From positions 1 to 64,000 of the forward strand of contig NZ_BSNM01000003.1 in NCBI RefSeq assembly GCF_030159995.1: 64,000 bases of DNA, written 5' to 3'. Source of the stretch: Litoribrevibacter albus. GTDB lineage: Bacteria > Pseudomonadota > Gammaproteobacteria > Pseudomonadales > Litoribrevibacteraceae. A program made the position numbers and the translations under genes. Shown in pieces: positions 8,959 through 15,892 of this stretch; within the stretch, counting starts at the first letter, position 1, and every line of letters begins with the position of its first letter. The notes below the pieces were generated by a model, which searched no databases, was not told the origin of the DNA, and saw only the letters and a list, made by a program, of their open reading frames with translations.

Positions 8959-9496
8959 CGTTTTGCTCCTTGGGAATGTCTGTTAACTTAGCCGAAGTCT
9001 CCAACGGTTCTTGCTGGCTAATGGCTTCGTTGCTTAATCGCAAGCGGGTAGCCAGAATGCTTGCCAGATTTCTCATCAGTCGGGCGCCGTCCACCGGGTA
9101 TCTATCTGTGAGTTCGTCCAGATTCTGGCGTAAGAAAAAGATCAACTCTGTGGAACCGACGGCTATGGCATTGGCTGTTCTTGGTTCGTCGACAACGAGT
9201 GCCACCTCACCAAAAAAGTCTCCTGCATCCAGACGCGCCAAGTTCCGATGATGGGAGGTAATGTCCACCTGACCCGATAAAATCAAGGCCGCACCAATCC
9301 CTGTTTCTCCTTGATGGAAGATGACCTCTCCATCTTGATAGCTTCTAAGGTGCATATCGGGAACGAGCGCACGGCAATGCTTTCTGGATATCTTTCGGAA
9401 CAATGGCGTTTTCAACCAGAGATCCGCGATGCGCTCATCCATTTGGGTTTGTTTACGAAAGAAGTTGTACCAAAGCGGGCTTTTGTTTGAGTCCAT
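8951..9496 (-). CDS. Cyclic nucleotide-binding (CNB) domain protein
   Basis: A 181-residue protein with one CRP-like nucleotide-binding domain spanning roughly 28-150: FRKISRKHCRALVPDMHLRSYQDGEVIFHQGE, then the phosphate-binding-cassette-like DAGDFFGEVALVVDEPRTANAIA. It has FGEVAL followed by PRTANA, close to the FGExAL...RxA cassette of cAMP/cGMP binders. There is no helix-turn-helix, so it is a stand-alone sensor rather than a CRP regulator. It is the first gene of a pair with the AI-2E-type transporter, suggesting that it modulates that protein; this is inference. Confidence 0.83.
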   Translation of the reverse strand: MDSNKSPLWYNFFRKQTQMDERIADLWLKTPLFRKISRKHCRALVPDMHLRSYQDGEVIFHQGETGIGAALILSGQVDITSHHRNLARLDAGDFFGEVALVVDEPRTANAIAVGSTELIFFLRQNLDELTDRYPVDGARLMRNLASILATRLRLSNEAISQQEPLETSAKLTDIPKEQNDA

Positions 9497-9551
9497 ACTT
9501 ATCTCGTCATAACGCCATAGGGTTTTTTAGTACCATATGGTTCGATTCTTT

Positions 9552-10841
9552 TTACAGCCTTTCACCCAGGAAGTAATCCTTTAGGGTTTGTTCTGCGTGT
9601 TTCATCCACTGATTCAATTCCGCAGGTACGTGGCTGTCAGGGTGTAGTTGTCGTCTGAAAATTCTAATGCTATCGATGACTTGGAAAATTCCGTCTTGAA
9701 CCAGGGCGCCAATTTCCATGATCAGATCGTCATCTTCGGTGGCCATTTTCATTGTTGTACTGCCTCTGAGGCGGTCAAGACCGGCGTTTACCATCGCTAA
9801 ATCAATGGACAGTAATCGAAATTTAAGGCGCTGAGCGGCGGTGCTGCTGGCAAATGGGTTTTGAATGTTATCCAGTACTTTTTGACCGCTGGTTATGCAG
9901 GCAATGAGCTGATCGTAGACTTTGTGGACCTCATCAGCATCTCTCGGTAGTTCAAAATCAGAAGAGGCACTCTGCCAACTTTCCAATATCTTAATTAAGC
10001 ACTTCGAGGCTTTGTCGTTGAGTTGTTGGCCCATGTGGGTTTTGAGAACTGTCGCGGCATAATGATACCCGTGACGGGTATAGATACTGATGGCACACTC
10101 CGTGGCTGCCAGTACCTGGCTCGCCAGCGATAATTGGGCTTCGTTCTTTGCAACAGGGTAACCGCTGCCATCCAGGTGTTCATGATGTTCCAGTACCAGA
10201 CGCGCAATGCTGTCCTGGTATTCCGGAAATCGTTCGAGAATCCGATGCATGATGATCGGGTGACTGGCAATGTGCTGTTCTTCCTGAGGCGTAAAGATGT
10301 GATCCCGATTTTGTAATTCTTCGCTGAGGTGCATCATCCCGAGATCATGAAGCATGGCTGCTGTCGCCAAGTCATCGCACTCAATCAATGGAAGCTGCAT
10401 CATGTCTGCCACGCAGAGGACGGCATAAGTAAGCAACATGGAGTGTTCAAAAAGATCCGGCTTACGCTTGAGACAGACAGTGACTTTGTTTCGCATACTG
10501 GTATTCAGGCGAAGACGGGCAAACCCCCGGATAGGAAGATCCCGGTTGTGTAAAAAGTCCAGTGATGCCCGGTAGTGTGGATTTTCTTTGAGAAATTCCT
10601 GGCATCGTTCCATCAACGCCGATCCATCCAAAGTATTTTGGATATCAATGACTTGATCTACGTCTTTACTTAGGGCGTGCTGCTGAAGACGGGCCAGAAG
10701 TTTTTTATTTATCTTTGCGCCTTTGGGTAACAGCATTACTCCCTTGGCACTAACGATGTCTTCGCTGGCAGTAACCACATCCGTTTCACCCAAGTCGGTT
10801 ACGTGGCCTAAGTACTGGTCATTGGTTGTATTGGTGGTCAT
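9552..10841 (-). CDS. HD-GYP domain protein (putative cyclic-di-GMP phosphodiesterase)
   Basis: A 429-residue cytoplasmic protein whose HD-GYP domain would hydrolyse cyclic-di-GMP. The HD pair sits in LHDLGMMH (about 164-171) and the GYP motif is HLDGSGYP (222-229). Upstream His 133 (FEHSMLL) and the later HHEH complete the metal-ligand pattern. The usual HDIGK is HDLGM here, a deviation at the Lys position. The N-terminal 100 residues have no clear sensor domain. I chose the ATG at 10841 because AAAGGAA precedes it. The longer open frame to 10913 adds an unconvincing 24 residues. It is divergent from the radical SAM gene. Confidence 0.82.
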   Translation of the reverse strand: MTTNTTNDQYLGHVTDLGETDVVTASEDIVSAKGVMLLPKGAKINKKLLARLQQHALSKDVDQVIDIQNTLDGSALMERCQEFLKENPHYRASLDFLHNRDLPIRGFARLRLNTSMRNKVTVCLKRKPDLFEHSMLLTYAVLCVADMMQLPLIECDDLATAAMLHDLGMMHLSEELQNRDHIFTPQEEQHIASHPIIMHRILERFPEYQDSIARLVLEHHEHLDGSGYPVAKNEAQLSLASQVLAATECAISIYTRHGYHYAATVLKTHMGQQLNDKASKCLIKILESWQSASSDFELPRDADEVHKVYDQLIACITSGQKVLDNIQNPFASSTAAQRLKFRLLSIDLAMVNAGLDRLRGSTTMKMATEDDDLIMEIGALVQDGIFQVIDSIRIFRRQLHPDSHVPAELNQWMKHAEQTLKDYFLGERL

Positions 10842-10988
10842 CAATGGTTCCTTTCTGTGATGGCCTGATGTCAAACAAGATGCTTGTTTCTTCAATATAG
10901 TGCATATATTCAACCTCGCTTTTTGATTTGCATTTTCATAAAGATAAGTATACTGTTTTTATGTACAGTATTTTATGGTTTATTCATT

Positions 10989-12044
10989 ATGCAAGCACAT
11001 GCAATAAAAGGCCGTGGCGTTTCTGGTAATCCTCATAATCGATATCACTCATTGCATTCCGTAGGGGATGATGGAGATGTCGGAGAAATAAAACTTTTAA
11101 GTACTGATATTATTGAGCAAACAGCGAAAACGGTTATTGCCAGAAATCAATCACCTGACGTTCCTCATAGTCAATCAGTTAATCCATACGCCGGCTGTGA
11201 GCATGGCTGTGTCTATTGCTATGCCCGACCTACCCATGCTTACCATGATTTATCCCCAGGGTTAGACTTCGAAACCAAAATCATTGCCAAAACCAACGTC
11301 AGTGAGTGTTTCTCACGAGAGATTTCGAAAGAAGCATACAAAGCCAAGCCTATTTTGATTGGTGCCAATACGGACCCTTATCAGCCGGTTGAACAGCGTT
11401 TGGAACTGACCCGACAGCTGCTGGAAGTGTGTCTGGAAAAGTCACACCCCGTGAGCTTAATCACCAAGAGCGCCTTGATTGAACGGGATCTTGATCTTCT
11501 TGAGCAGCTGGCGCAAAAAGGGTTGTGTTCGGTTCGAATTTCCGTCACTACGTTGGATAATCAACTGAAACGAAAGATGGAGCCGAGAACTGCTTCCGGC
11601 CAAGCCAGATTAGCGGCAGTGTCAAAATTGGCTGAACGAGGCATTCCGACCGGAGTGCTGGTAGCACCTATCATTCCTTCTATTAATGACAGTGAGTTAG
11701 AAGCAATTCTAGAAGCGGCTAAACATGCAGGGGCCATCTCAGCGACTTATATCTTGTTGAGATTACCGTTGGAAGTGAAAGAGCTGTTTAGCACTTGGTT
11801 AGAGACGCATTACCCTCAGCGCGCAAAACACGTATTGAGTCTGATCAGTCAAAGCAGAGGGGGGAAACTGTACGATTCTTCTTTCGGTCAGCGAATGAGC
11901 GGCGAAGGTGTGTTTGCCGATATGATTTCGAAACGCTTTTTACTGGCTTGTAATAAGTTGGGTTTAAAGGTTGCGCATTCCGACAAGCTCAATTGCGACT
12001 TGTTTTCGGCATCAAAGCCTAATCAACAAATGAGCTTGTTTTAA
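10989..12044 (+). CDS. PA0069-type radical SAM protein (SplB-like)
   Basis: About 351 residues. The radical SAM cluster-binding motif is in NPYAGCEHGCVYCYARP (CxxxCxxC). Other family features are KGRGVSGNPHNRY at the N-terminus, LIGANTDPYQPVE, SLITKSALIERDLDLL and FGQRMSGEGVFADMI. This is the PA0069/SplB-like subgroup of the radical SAM superfamily; its reaction is not established. The start at 10989 gives the family N-terminus. The frame is open to 10884, but that adds a hydrophobic 35-residue extension overlapping the divergent gene's leader, so I reject it. Confidence 0.87.
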   Translation: MQAHAIKGRGVSGNPHNRYHSLHSVGDDGDVGEIKLLSTDIIEQTAKTVIARNQSPDVPHSQSVNPYAGCEHGCVYCYARPTHAYHDLSPGLDFETKIIAKTNVSECFSREISKEAYKAKPILIGANTDPYQPVEQRLELTRQLLEVCLEKSHPVSLITKSALIERDLDLLEQLAQKGLCSVRISVTTLDNQLKRKMEPRTASGQARLAAVSKLAERGIPTGVLVAPIIPSINDSELEAILEAAKHAGAISATYILLRLPLEVKELFSTWLETHYPQRAKHVLSLISQSRGGKLYDSSFGQRMSGEGVFADMISKRFLLACNKLGLKVAHSDKLNCDLFSASKPNQQMSLF

Positions 12045-12141
12045 TAAAAAACTATTGCTTCTAGAGAAATAATTAATTTTATTTAAATTGGAGTTGCTTT
12101 GATAATGAACCCATCAAATCAATCGATGGGGAGTGTCTGAA

Positions 12142-12387
12142 ATGCAACGTATTACTATTTTTGGTCGTGAGGGATGTGGTTTCTGTAAGCGCGCGAAAGA
12201 GTTGTGTGAAATGCAGGGACTGAACTATGTCTATGTGGATATTCACCAAGAAGGTATTTCCAAAGCTGATCTTGAGAAAACAGTCGGTAAGCCTGTACTG
12301 ACGGTACCTCAGGTATTTCACGGTAAGGATCACATTGGTGGCTTCACAGAGCTTAATGCCTTTGTAAAGCAGCAGCTTGCAGCCTAG
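12142..12387 (+). CDS. Glutaredoxin
   Basis: An 81-residue dithiol glutaredoxin that reduces disulfides at the expense of glutathione in the cytoplasm. The active site is GCGFCKRAK near the N-terminus. The TVPQVF cis-proline segment and the GGFTEL glutathione-binding region are both present. The ATG at 12142 has GGGGAG 8 nt upstream. A GTG three codons earlier is too close to that sequence to use it. The closest family is GrxA/GrxC-like; I do not assign a symbol. Confidence 0.9.
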   Translation: MQRITIFGREGCGFCKRAKELCEMQGLNYVYVDIHQEGISKADLEKTVGKPVLTVPQVFHGKDHIGGFTELNAFVKQQLAA

Positions 12388-12406
12388 ATGACCTGATGAC
12401 TACTTT

Positions 12407-12455
12407 AAACTGTCTGCACTTGATCGTGAATGAGGGGTAGGTGTAGGCAGTTTTT
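12407..12455 (+). terminator. Probable rho-independent terminator after glutaredoxin
   Basis: Arms AAACTGTCTGCAC (12407-12419) and GTGTAGGCAGTTT (12441-12453) pair over 13 positions with two G-U wobbles. They enclose a 21-nt loop and run into TTTTT. Confidence 0.6.
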
Positions 12456-12687
12456 GATTGGGACGGCAAATTTGAAATGATGAGCTGACGACCTCAAATG
12501 AAGAATATTTGGGCATTGTTGTCGGAATGTGTACGGTGTTGAATAAAAAATTGGAGCTTGCTACTTGAATTATCAAAGTGAGACTATAAATAGAGCATGA
12601 GTTCCGACGAGAAGCCCGCCTTTTTGCTTTACTCTATATCATAAATTCATTTCCGCAGTGTGCGGACACACCAAATAGAGAATAATT
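12456..12687. other. Non-coding leader of the slyD-like gene
   Basis: No coding frame is visible. The only structure noted is the short perfect inverted repeat TCCGCA-GTG-TGCGGA at 12652-12666, 21 nt before the slyD-like ATG. It could hide or position the weak AGAGAA ribosome-binding site. Confidence 0.45.
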
Positions 12688-13170
12688 ATGTCTATTTCCA
12701 ATCAAAAAGTTGTCACTATGGACTTCAAAGTTTCTGATACTAACGGACAAGTATTGGATTCGTCAGAAGGTGCAGAGCCGTTAGTGTATTTGCATGGTGC
12801 ACAAAACATCATTCCTGGCTTGGAAGCTGCGCTTGAAGGCAAAAACGTTGGCGATTTCGTAAAAGTAGAAGTGGTTGCGGCGGAAGCCTATGGTGAGTAC
12901 CACGATCAAATGGTTCAGCAAGTACCGATGGCAGCATTTGAAGGTGTTGATCAGGTAGAACCAGGTATGGCGTTCCACGCAGAATCTCCAGACGGTCACC
13001 CAATTCAAATCATTGTTACTGAAGTAGAAGGTGACATGGTAACGGTTGATGGTAACCATCCGTTGGCTGGCAAAGATCTTGTGTTCGAAGTAACTGTTCA
13101 AGACGTTCGTGAAGCGACTGCTGATGAACTGGAACACGGACATGTTCATGGACCTGGTTGTCACCACTAA
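12688..13170 (+). CDS. slyD: SlyD-type FKBP peptidyl-prolyl cis-trans isomerase
   Basis: A 160-residue two-domain FKBP/IF (insert-in-flap) protein that catalyses prolyl isomerisation and acts as a folding helper. In Enterobacteria SlyD also supplies nickel for hydrogenase. The FKBP part shows VLDSSEGAEPLVYLHGAQNIIPGLEAALEGKNVGD. The insert domain follows and the frame returns with VDGNHPLAGKDLVFEVTV. The C-terminus is only modestly His-rich (HGHVHGPGCHH), with a much shorter metal-binding tail than E. coli SlyD. It is monocistronic. Confidence 0.9.
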   Translation: MSISNQKVVTMDFKVSDTNGQVLDSSEGAEPLVYLHGAQNIIPGLEAALEGKNVGDFVKVEVVAAEAYGEYHDQMVQQVPMAAFEGVDQVEPGMAFHAESPDGHPIQIIVTEVEGDMVTVDGNHPLAGKDLVFEVTVQDVREATADELEHGHVHGPGCHH

Positions 13171-13267
13171 TACGTCACCATCAATAGATTCCAGGTTATC
13201 ACTGGGTAGTGGACAGAACTGCTACTAGTGACGCATCGATATTTAATTGAGTACGTTAGGAAGGTGG

Positions 13268-13504
13268 ATGAATATCTCTTCTCCAGGCATTGCAGCTGTG
13301 TTAAGTCTGATTCTTCCAGGTTTAGGGCAGATCTATAACGGTCATTTTTGGCGGGCCATCTTTTGGTTAATCATCACTCCTGGTTTTTGGATTGGGTCTG
13401 GTGGTTTCTTAGGTTGGATTTGTCATTTAATTGCCTCCTACACCGCCTATCAAAAGGCCAAAGAGAAGCAACTCTTAGAGCTGGACGGTAATGTGCCTGA
13501 TTAA
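13268..13504 (+). CDS. Small two-helix membrane protein
   Basis: A 78-residue hydrophobic protein with two or three membrane segments: SPGIAAVLSLILPGLGQIYNGHFWRAIFWLIITPGFWIGSGG contains the first two, and a third may follow in LGWICHLIASYTAY. The LPGLGQIYNG motif recurs in small TM2/DUF5683-like proteins of unknown role. The ATG at 13268 has AGGAAGG just upstream. A TTG at 13247 would be before that site. A strong terminator follows. Function unknown. Confidence 0.7.
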   Translation: MNISSPGIAAVLSLILPGLGQIYNGHFWRAIFWLIITPGFWIGSGGFLGWICHLIASYTAYQKAKEKQLLELDGNVPD

Positions 13505-13523
13505 CGAATATCGATGCTAAAAC

Positions 13524-13557
13524 AAAAAAGGCTGCCTATGTTGAGCAGCCTTTTTTG
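13524..13557 (+). terminator. Rho-independent terminator
   Basis: AAAAAAGGCTGC and GCAGCCTTTTTT pair around a 9-nt loop. The A-run/T-run symmetry makes it potentially bidirectional. Confidence 0.9.
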
Positions 13558-13648
13558 TGTGTCGCGTTCTTGCTAATTCAGAAGGGCGCTGTTTTGTAGG
13601 TACTGATTTTAGGTTATTTAGTTCTTACCTGAGAGACATGCCCATCTG

Positions 13649-13744
13649 GAAAAGTACTTACTTGAAAAAGTACTTACTTGAAAAAGTACTTACCTGAAAA
13701 AGTCCCTAGCTGAAAAAAGTCCCTAGCTGAAATCAGTATCTACC
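13649..13744. repeat. 16-bp tandem repeat array (about six units)
   Basis: Units begin at 13649, 13664, 13680, 13696, 13712 and 13729. They start as GAAAAAGTACTTACTT and drift to GAAAAAGTCCCTAGCT; the last unit is degenerate. Unit length is 15-17 bp. The array runs up to the stop codon of the minus-strand Lgt-like gene, inside a convergent intergenic region, with a terminator on its other side. Confidence 0.9.
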
Positions 13745-13755
13745 CCACGACGTTT

Positions 13756-14799
13756 CTAGATTCGATCCCTGTGAAGCTGGAAACGCAGGTTCGAGCTGGT
13801 TACCGTGCTGGCTCCGGTATAGAAGAACGACAGTAGCCAGATCGCTTGAACACCCAAAATCACTTCAGGGCTCCAAAGGAACGACAGGCCCGCAGCCAGA
13901 TCTGCCTTAGCGGCTTCAGGTGCCGGGTAGAAACTCATAAACACGGCTGTGTAGATGACGGCAACTACGGTCATGATCTGATAAGGAGAGATTTTGCTGT
14001 CACCTCGGTGATCGGCACGTAGCGTTTCTGAATACAGTCTCCAGAACTGAGTGAATACCAGCGTAAACATCAGTGCGAAGAAGTAATAGCCCTCAAGGAA
14101 AGTCATCAAACCAATCAATCCACACATTACGTAGAGTACTGATGTGATGGCCTGAATCGGTAATACCTGAACACCATTTAATTCAGAGGCATAGCAGGCT
14201 TTGCGTGTTTCACCGGAAAAACTGAAGCTCATTGGGCCGAATACTTTCTGAACCCACTGTGGTAGTTCATCCATACGTTTTCCGTAGCAGCAACCAAAGC
14301 TGACACAGGCCAGTCGACCTAAGCCTTCGCCAAAGCTGTAAGCGACGGAGATCGCAGCCATGGTTGGAATCAGAGATAATTCGCCATAATCCGCTAATAA
14401 GGTGTTTGCACCTTCAATCAGCAGAGGTGCTGCGATGATGCCAACAAAGGTTGCGCCACCAATGGTGAAGGTATGACTTTTTCCTTCGACAATTCGGGCC
14501 ACCAGTCGGGCGGATGGCAAGCAAATAGCCAGTAGTAGGGCAATAACGACGGCCGTTAAAATCAGGGAGTTGCTGACCGATTCCATCATCATCACAAACA
14601 ATAAAACCCCGATGGCTAATGAAGTGGCTGTGAATACACCGTAATAGGTGAGGTTCAGGCCAACCCACTCACCGTCTTCATTTTTCTTGAAAGGAATGGT
14701 TGCAAGAAACTGCCACCGTTCCTTAGTTAAGACTTTGAACATCCATGCTTGAAAGGCTAATAGACATGCGCCTAATGCCAGAACAAAAACAGTATTCAT
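13756..14799 (-). CDS. Divergent Lgt-like (prolipoprotein diacylglyceryl transferase family) membrane protein
   Basis: A 347-residue polytopic inner-membrane protein. The segment GRLACVSFGCCYGK aligns by eye with the Lgt signature GRIGNFINGELWGR, and RLYSETLRADHRGDS...SPYQ aligns with the C-terminal RxxxE region. The first arginine and the C-terminal Arg/Glu pair are kept. The positions matching E. coli Lgt Asn146 and Glu151 are cysteines, and the His103 position reads as Val in GGATFVGII. It is therefore probably a relative with a different reaction, not housekeeping Lgt. The ATG at 14799 has GGAGG 7 nt upstream and begins one base after the stop of the PSD-like gene; the ATG at 14814 overlaps that site. 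It is the third gene of the operon. Confidence 0.75.
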   Translation of the reverse strand: MNTVFVLALGACLLAFQAWMFKVLTKERWQFLATIPFKKNEDGEWVGLNLTYYGVFTATSLAIGVLLFVMMMESVSNSLILTAVVIALLLAICLPSARLVARIVEGKSHTFTIGGATFVGIIAAPLLIEGANTLLADYGELSLIPTMAAISVAYSFGEGLGRLACVSFGCCYGKRMDELPQWVQKVFGPMSFSFSGETRKACYASELNGVQVLPIQAITSVLYVMCGLIGLMTFLEGYYFFALMFTLVFTQFWRLYSETLRADHRGDSKISPYQIMTVVAVIYTAVFMSFYPAPEAAKADLAAGLSFLWSPEVILGVQAIWLLSFFYTGASTVTSSNLRFQLHRDRI

Positions 14800-14800
14800 A

Positions 14801-15892
14801 CTATTTTCCTCCATCTTTCGATGTCGTGTACGTTGGTAGAGAATTATCTAACGTGTTGGTTTGACCAAGACCGCTTACTTGGCGTTTTTTAGGATTAGCA
14901 GGCATTGCAATCAAGGAACGAACCGCAACATCGGTTTCAATCAGTGGTTGATTAAACGCATCATTGAAACGATTTTTAGCGTGTTCATTGCGTAGGTTTG
15001 CAATGATTTGTTCTGAAAACTGGATTCGATCTTTTTGGAAAATCAGCACATCGGTGCTGCTCCCAGGGTGGTAAAGACTTTTAGGTTGGCCTTTTTTCAG
15101 GAATAACCCGGGTTCTACATTAACGGGGCTGTCGTATTCCCGGTCGCTGTAGCATTGTTCGATCTCCCCGATCATCAAAGCAACTACTTCGATCATGGCA
15201 ACCAAGCCAACATTACTACCACCCGGAATGTCGGTATCGATGATGGTCACTACCCGACGGTTTTTGGAGTAGGGCGTTACAACCTTAACGATGGCGCCTG
15301 GGTTGCAAGAATGGAAATGGCCATCAAGTTCATAGATGTCCACCACCTTGCCGGAGACCGGAACATGATTGAAGTGGTATTTGTCCGGCGTTAAACGAAA
15401 GATCGCAAAATCACCACGATCAAAGGCGGTAAGCCAGCGCGTCTTATCTTCACCGAGCAGCTCTTCAAACCTGAAAAACTTGTCTTTGATTAACAAAGGC
15501 GATTGATCATCAAAGGAACCGATCAACATTCGGGAGTCGGCAGGAGAGATAATTGCCTCTGATTCATCGGGCTGTGGACGACATTCCCAGTATTTTATTT
15601 TTCGCTCGAAGATACGTCGTGCTGTGGTAAAGGATTCTGGTGGATCGATGCATTCTTCGAGATTGACGCCACATTGCTTTAAGAACTTTTTATTGCCCAG
15701 TAACCGGGTCGTCAGAGCCATGTCAAAGTTCAAATGAGCAAGCAGCTTTGAGCTGAATGAGCCAGTCAATGCTTTAAATACAGTCGGCGAACGTTCACGG
15801 GCAGAACTGTAGAGCCACTGAATGATTCGATCTGCAAACAGAGTTTCATCAATGACCTCTGCATTTTTATCTATGTATTGGTGGTTCAGCAT
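14801..15892 (-). CDS. Phosphatidylserine decarboxylase-like protein
   Basis: A 363-residue protein of the pyruvoyl-dependent PSD family, which decarboxylates phosphatidylserine to phosphatidylethanolamine at the membrane. The family's catalytic elements are visible: SPADSRML (the Asp region), YHFNHVPVSGKV (the HxxHxPxxG motif) and HPGSSTDVLIF (the GS(S/T) self-cleavage site giving the pyruvoyl beta/alpha chains). About 60 residues beyond the cleavage site form the small chain plus an unusual tail ending in a Pro/Lys/Thr-rich stretch. Its start codon overlaps the end of the 811-residue gene (GCATGCTGA). As an operon partner of an Lgt-like protein it is likely a paralogue with a specialised lipid substrate; that is inference. 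Confidence 0.8.
   Translation of the reverse strand: MLNHQYIDKNAEVIDETLFADRIIQWLYSSARERSPTVFKALTGSFSSKLLAHLNFDMALTTRLLGNKKFLKQCGVNLEECIDPPESFTTARRIFERKIKYWECRPQPDESEAIISPADSRMLIGSFDDQSPLLIKDKFFRFEELLGEDKTRWLTAFDRGDFAIFRLTPDKYHFNHVPVSGKVVDIYELDGHFHSCNPGAIVKVVTPYSKNRRVVTIIDTDIPGGSNVGLVAMIEVVALMIGEIEQCYSDREYDSPVNVEPGLFLKKGQPKSLYHPGSSTDVLIFQKDRIQFSEQIIANLRNEHAKNRFNDAFNQPLIETDVAVRSLIAMPANPKKRQVSGLGQTNTLDNSLPTYTTSKDGGK

Noticed and set aside
10842-10913. N-terminal extension of the HD-GYP protein
   Set aside because: The extra 24 residues lack a plausible domain, and a good AAAGGAA lies in front of the ATG at 10841.
10884-10988. Hydrophobic N-terminal extension of the PA0069-type radical SAM protein
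   Set aside because: Family members begin at the KGRG segment; a membrane-like extension here is unlikely and overlaps the divergent gene's leader.
13649-13744. CRISPR array
   Set aside because: The repeats are contiguous with no spacers, only 16 bp long and drifting in sequence, with no cas genes nearby.
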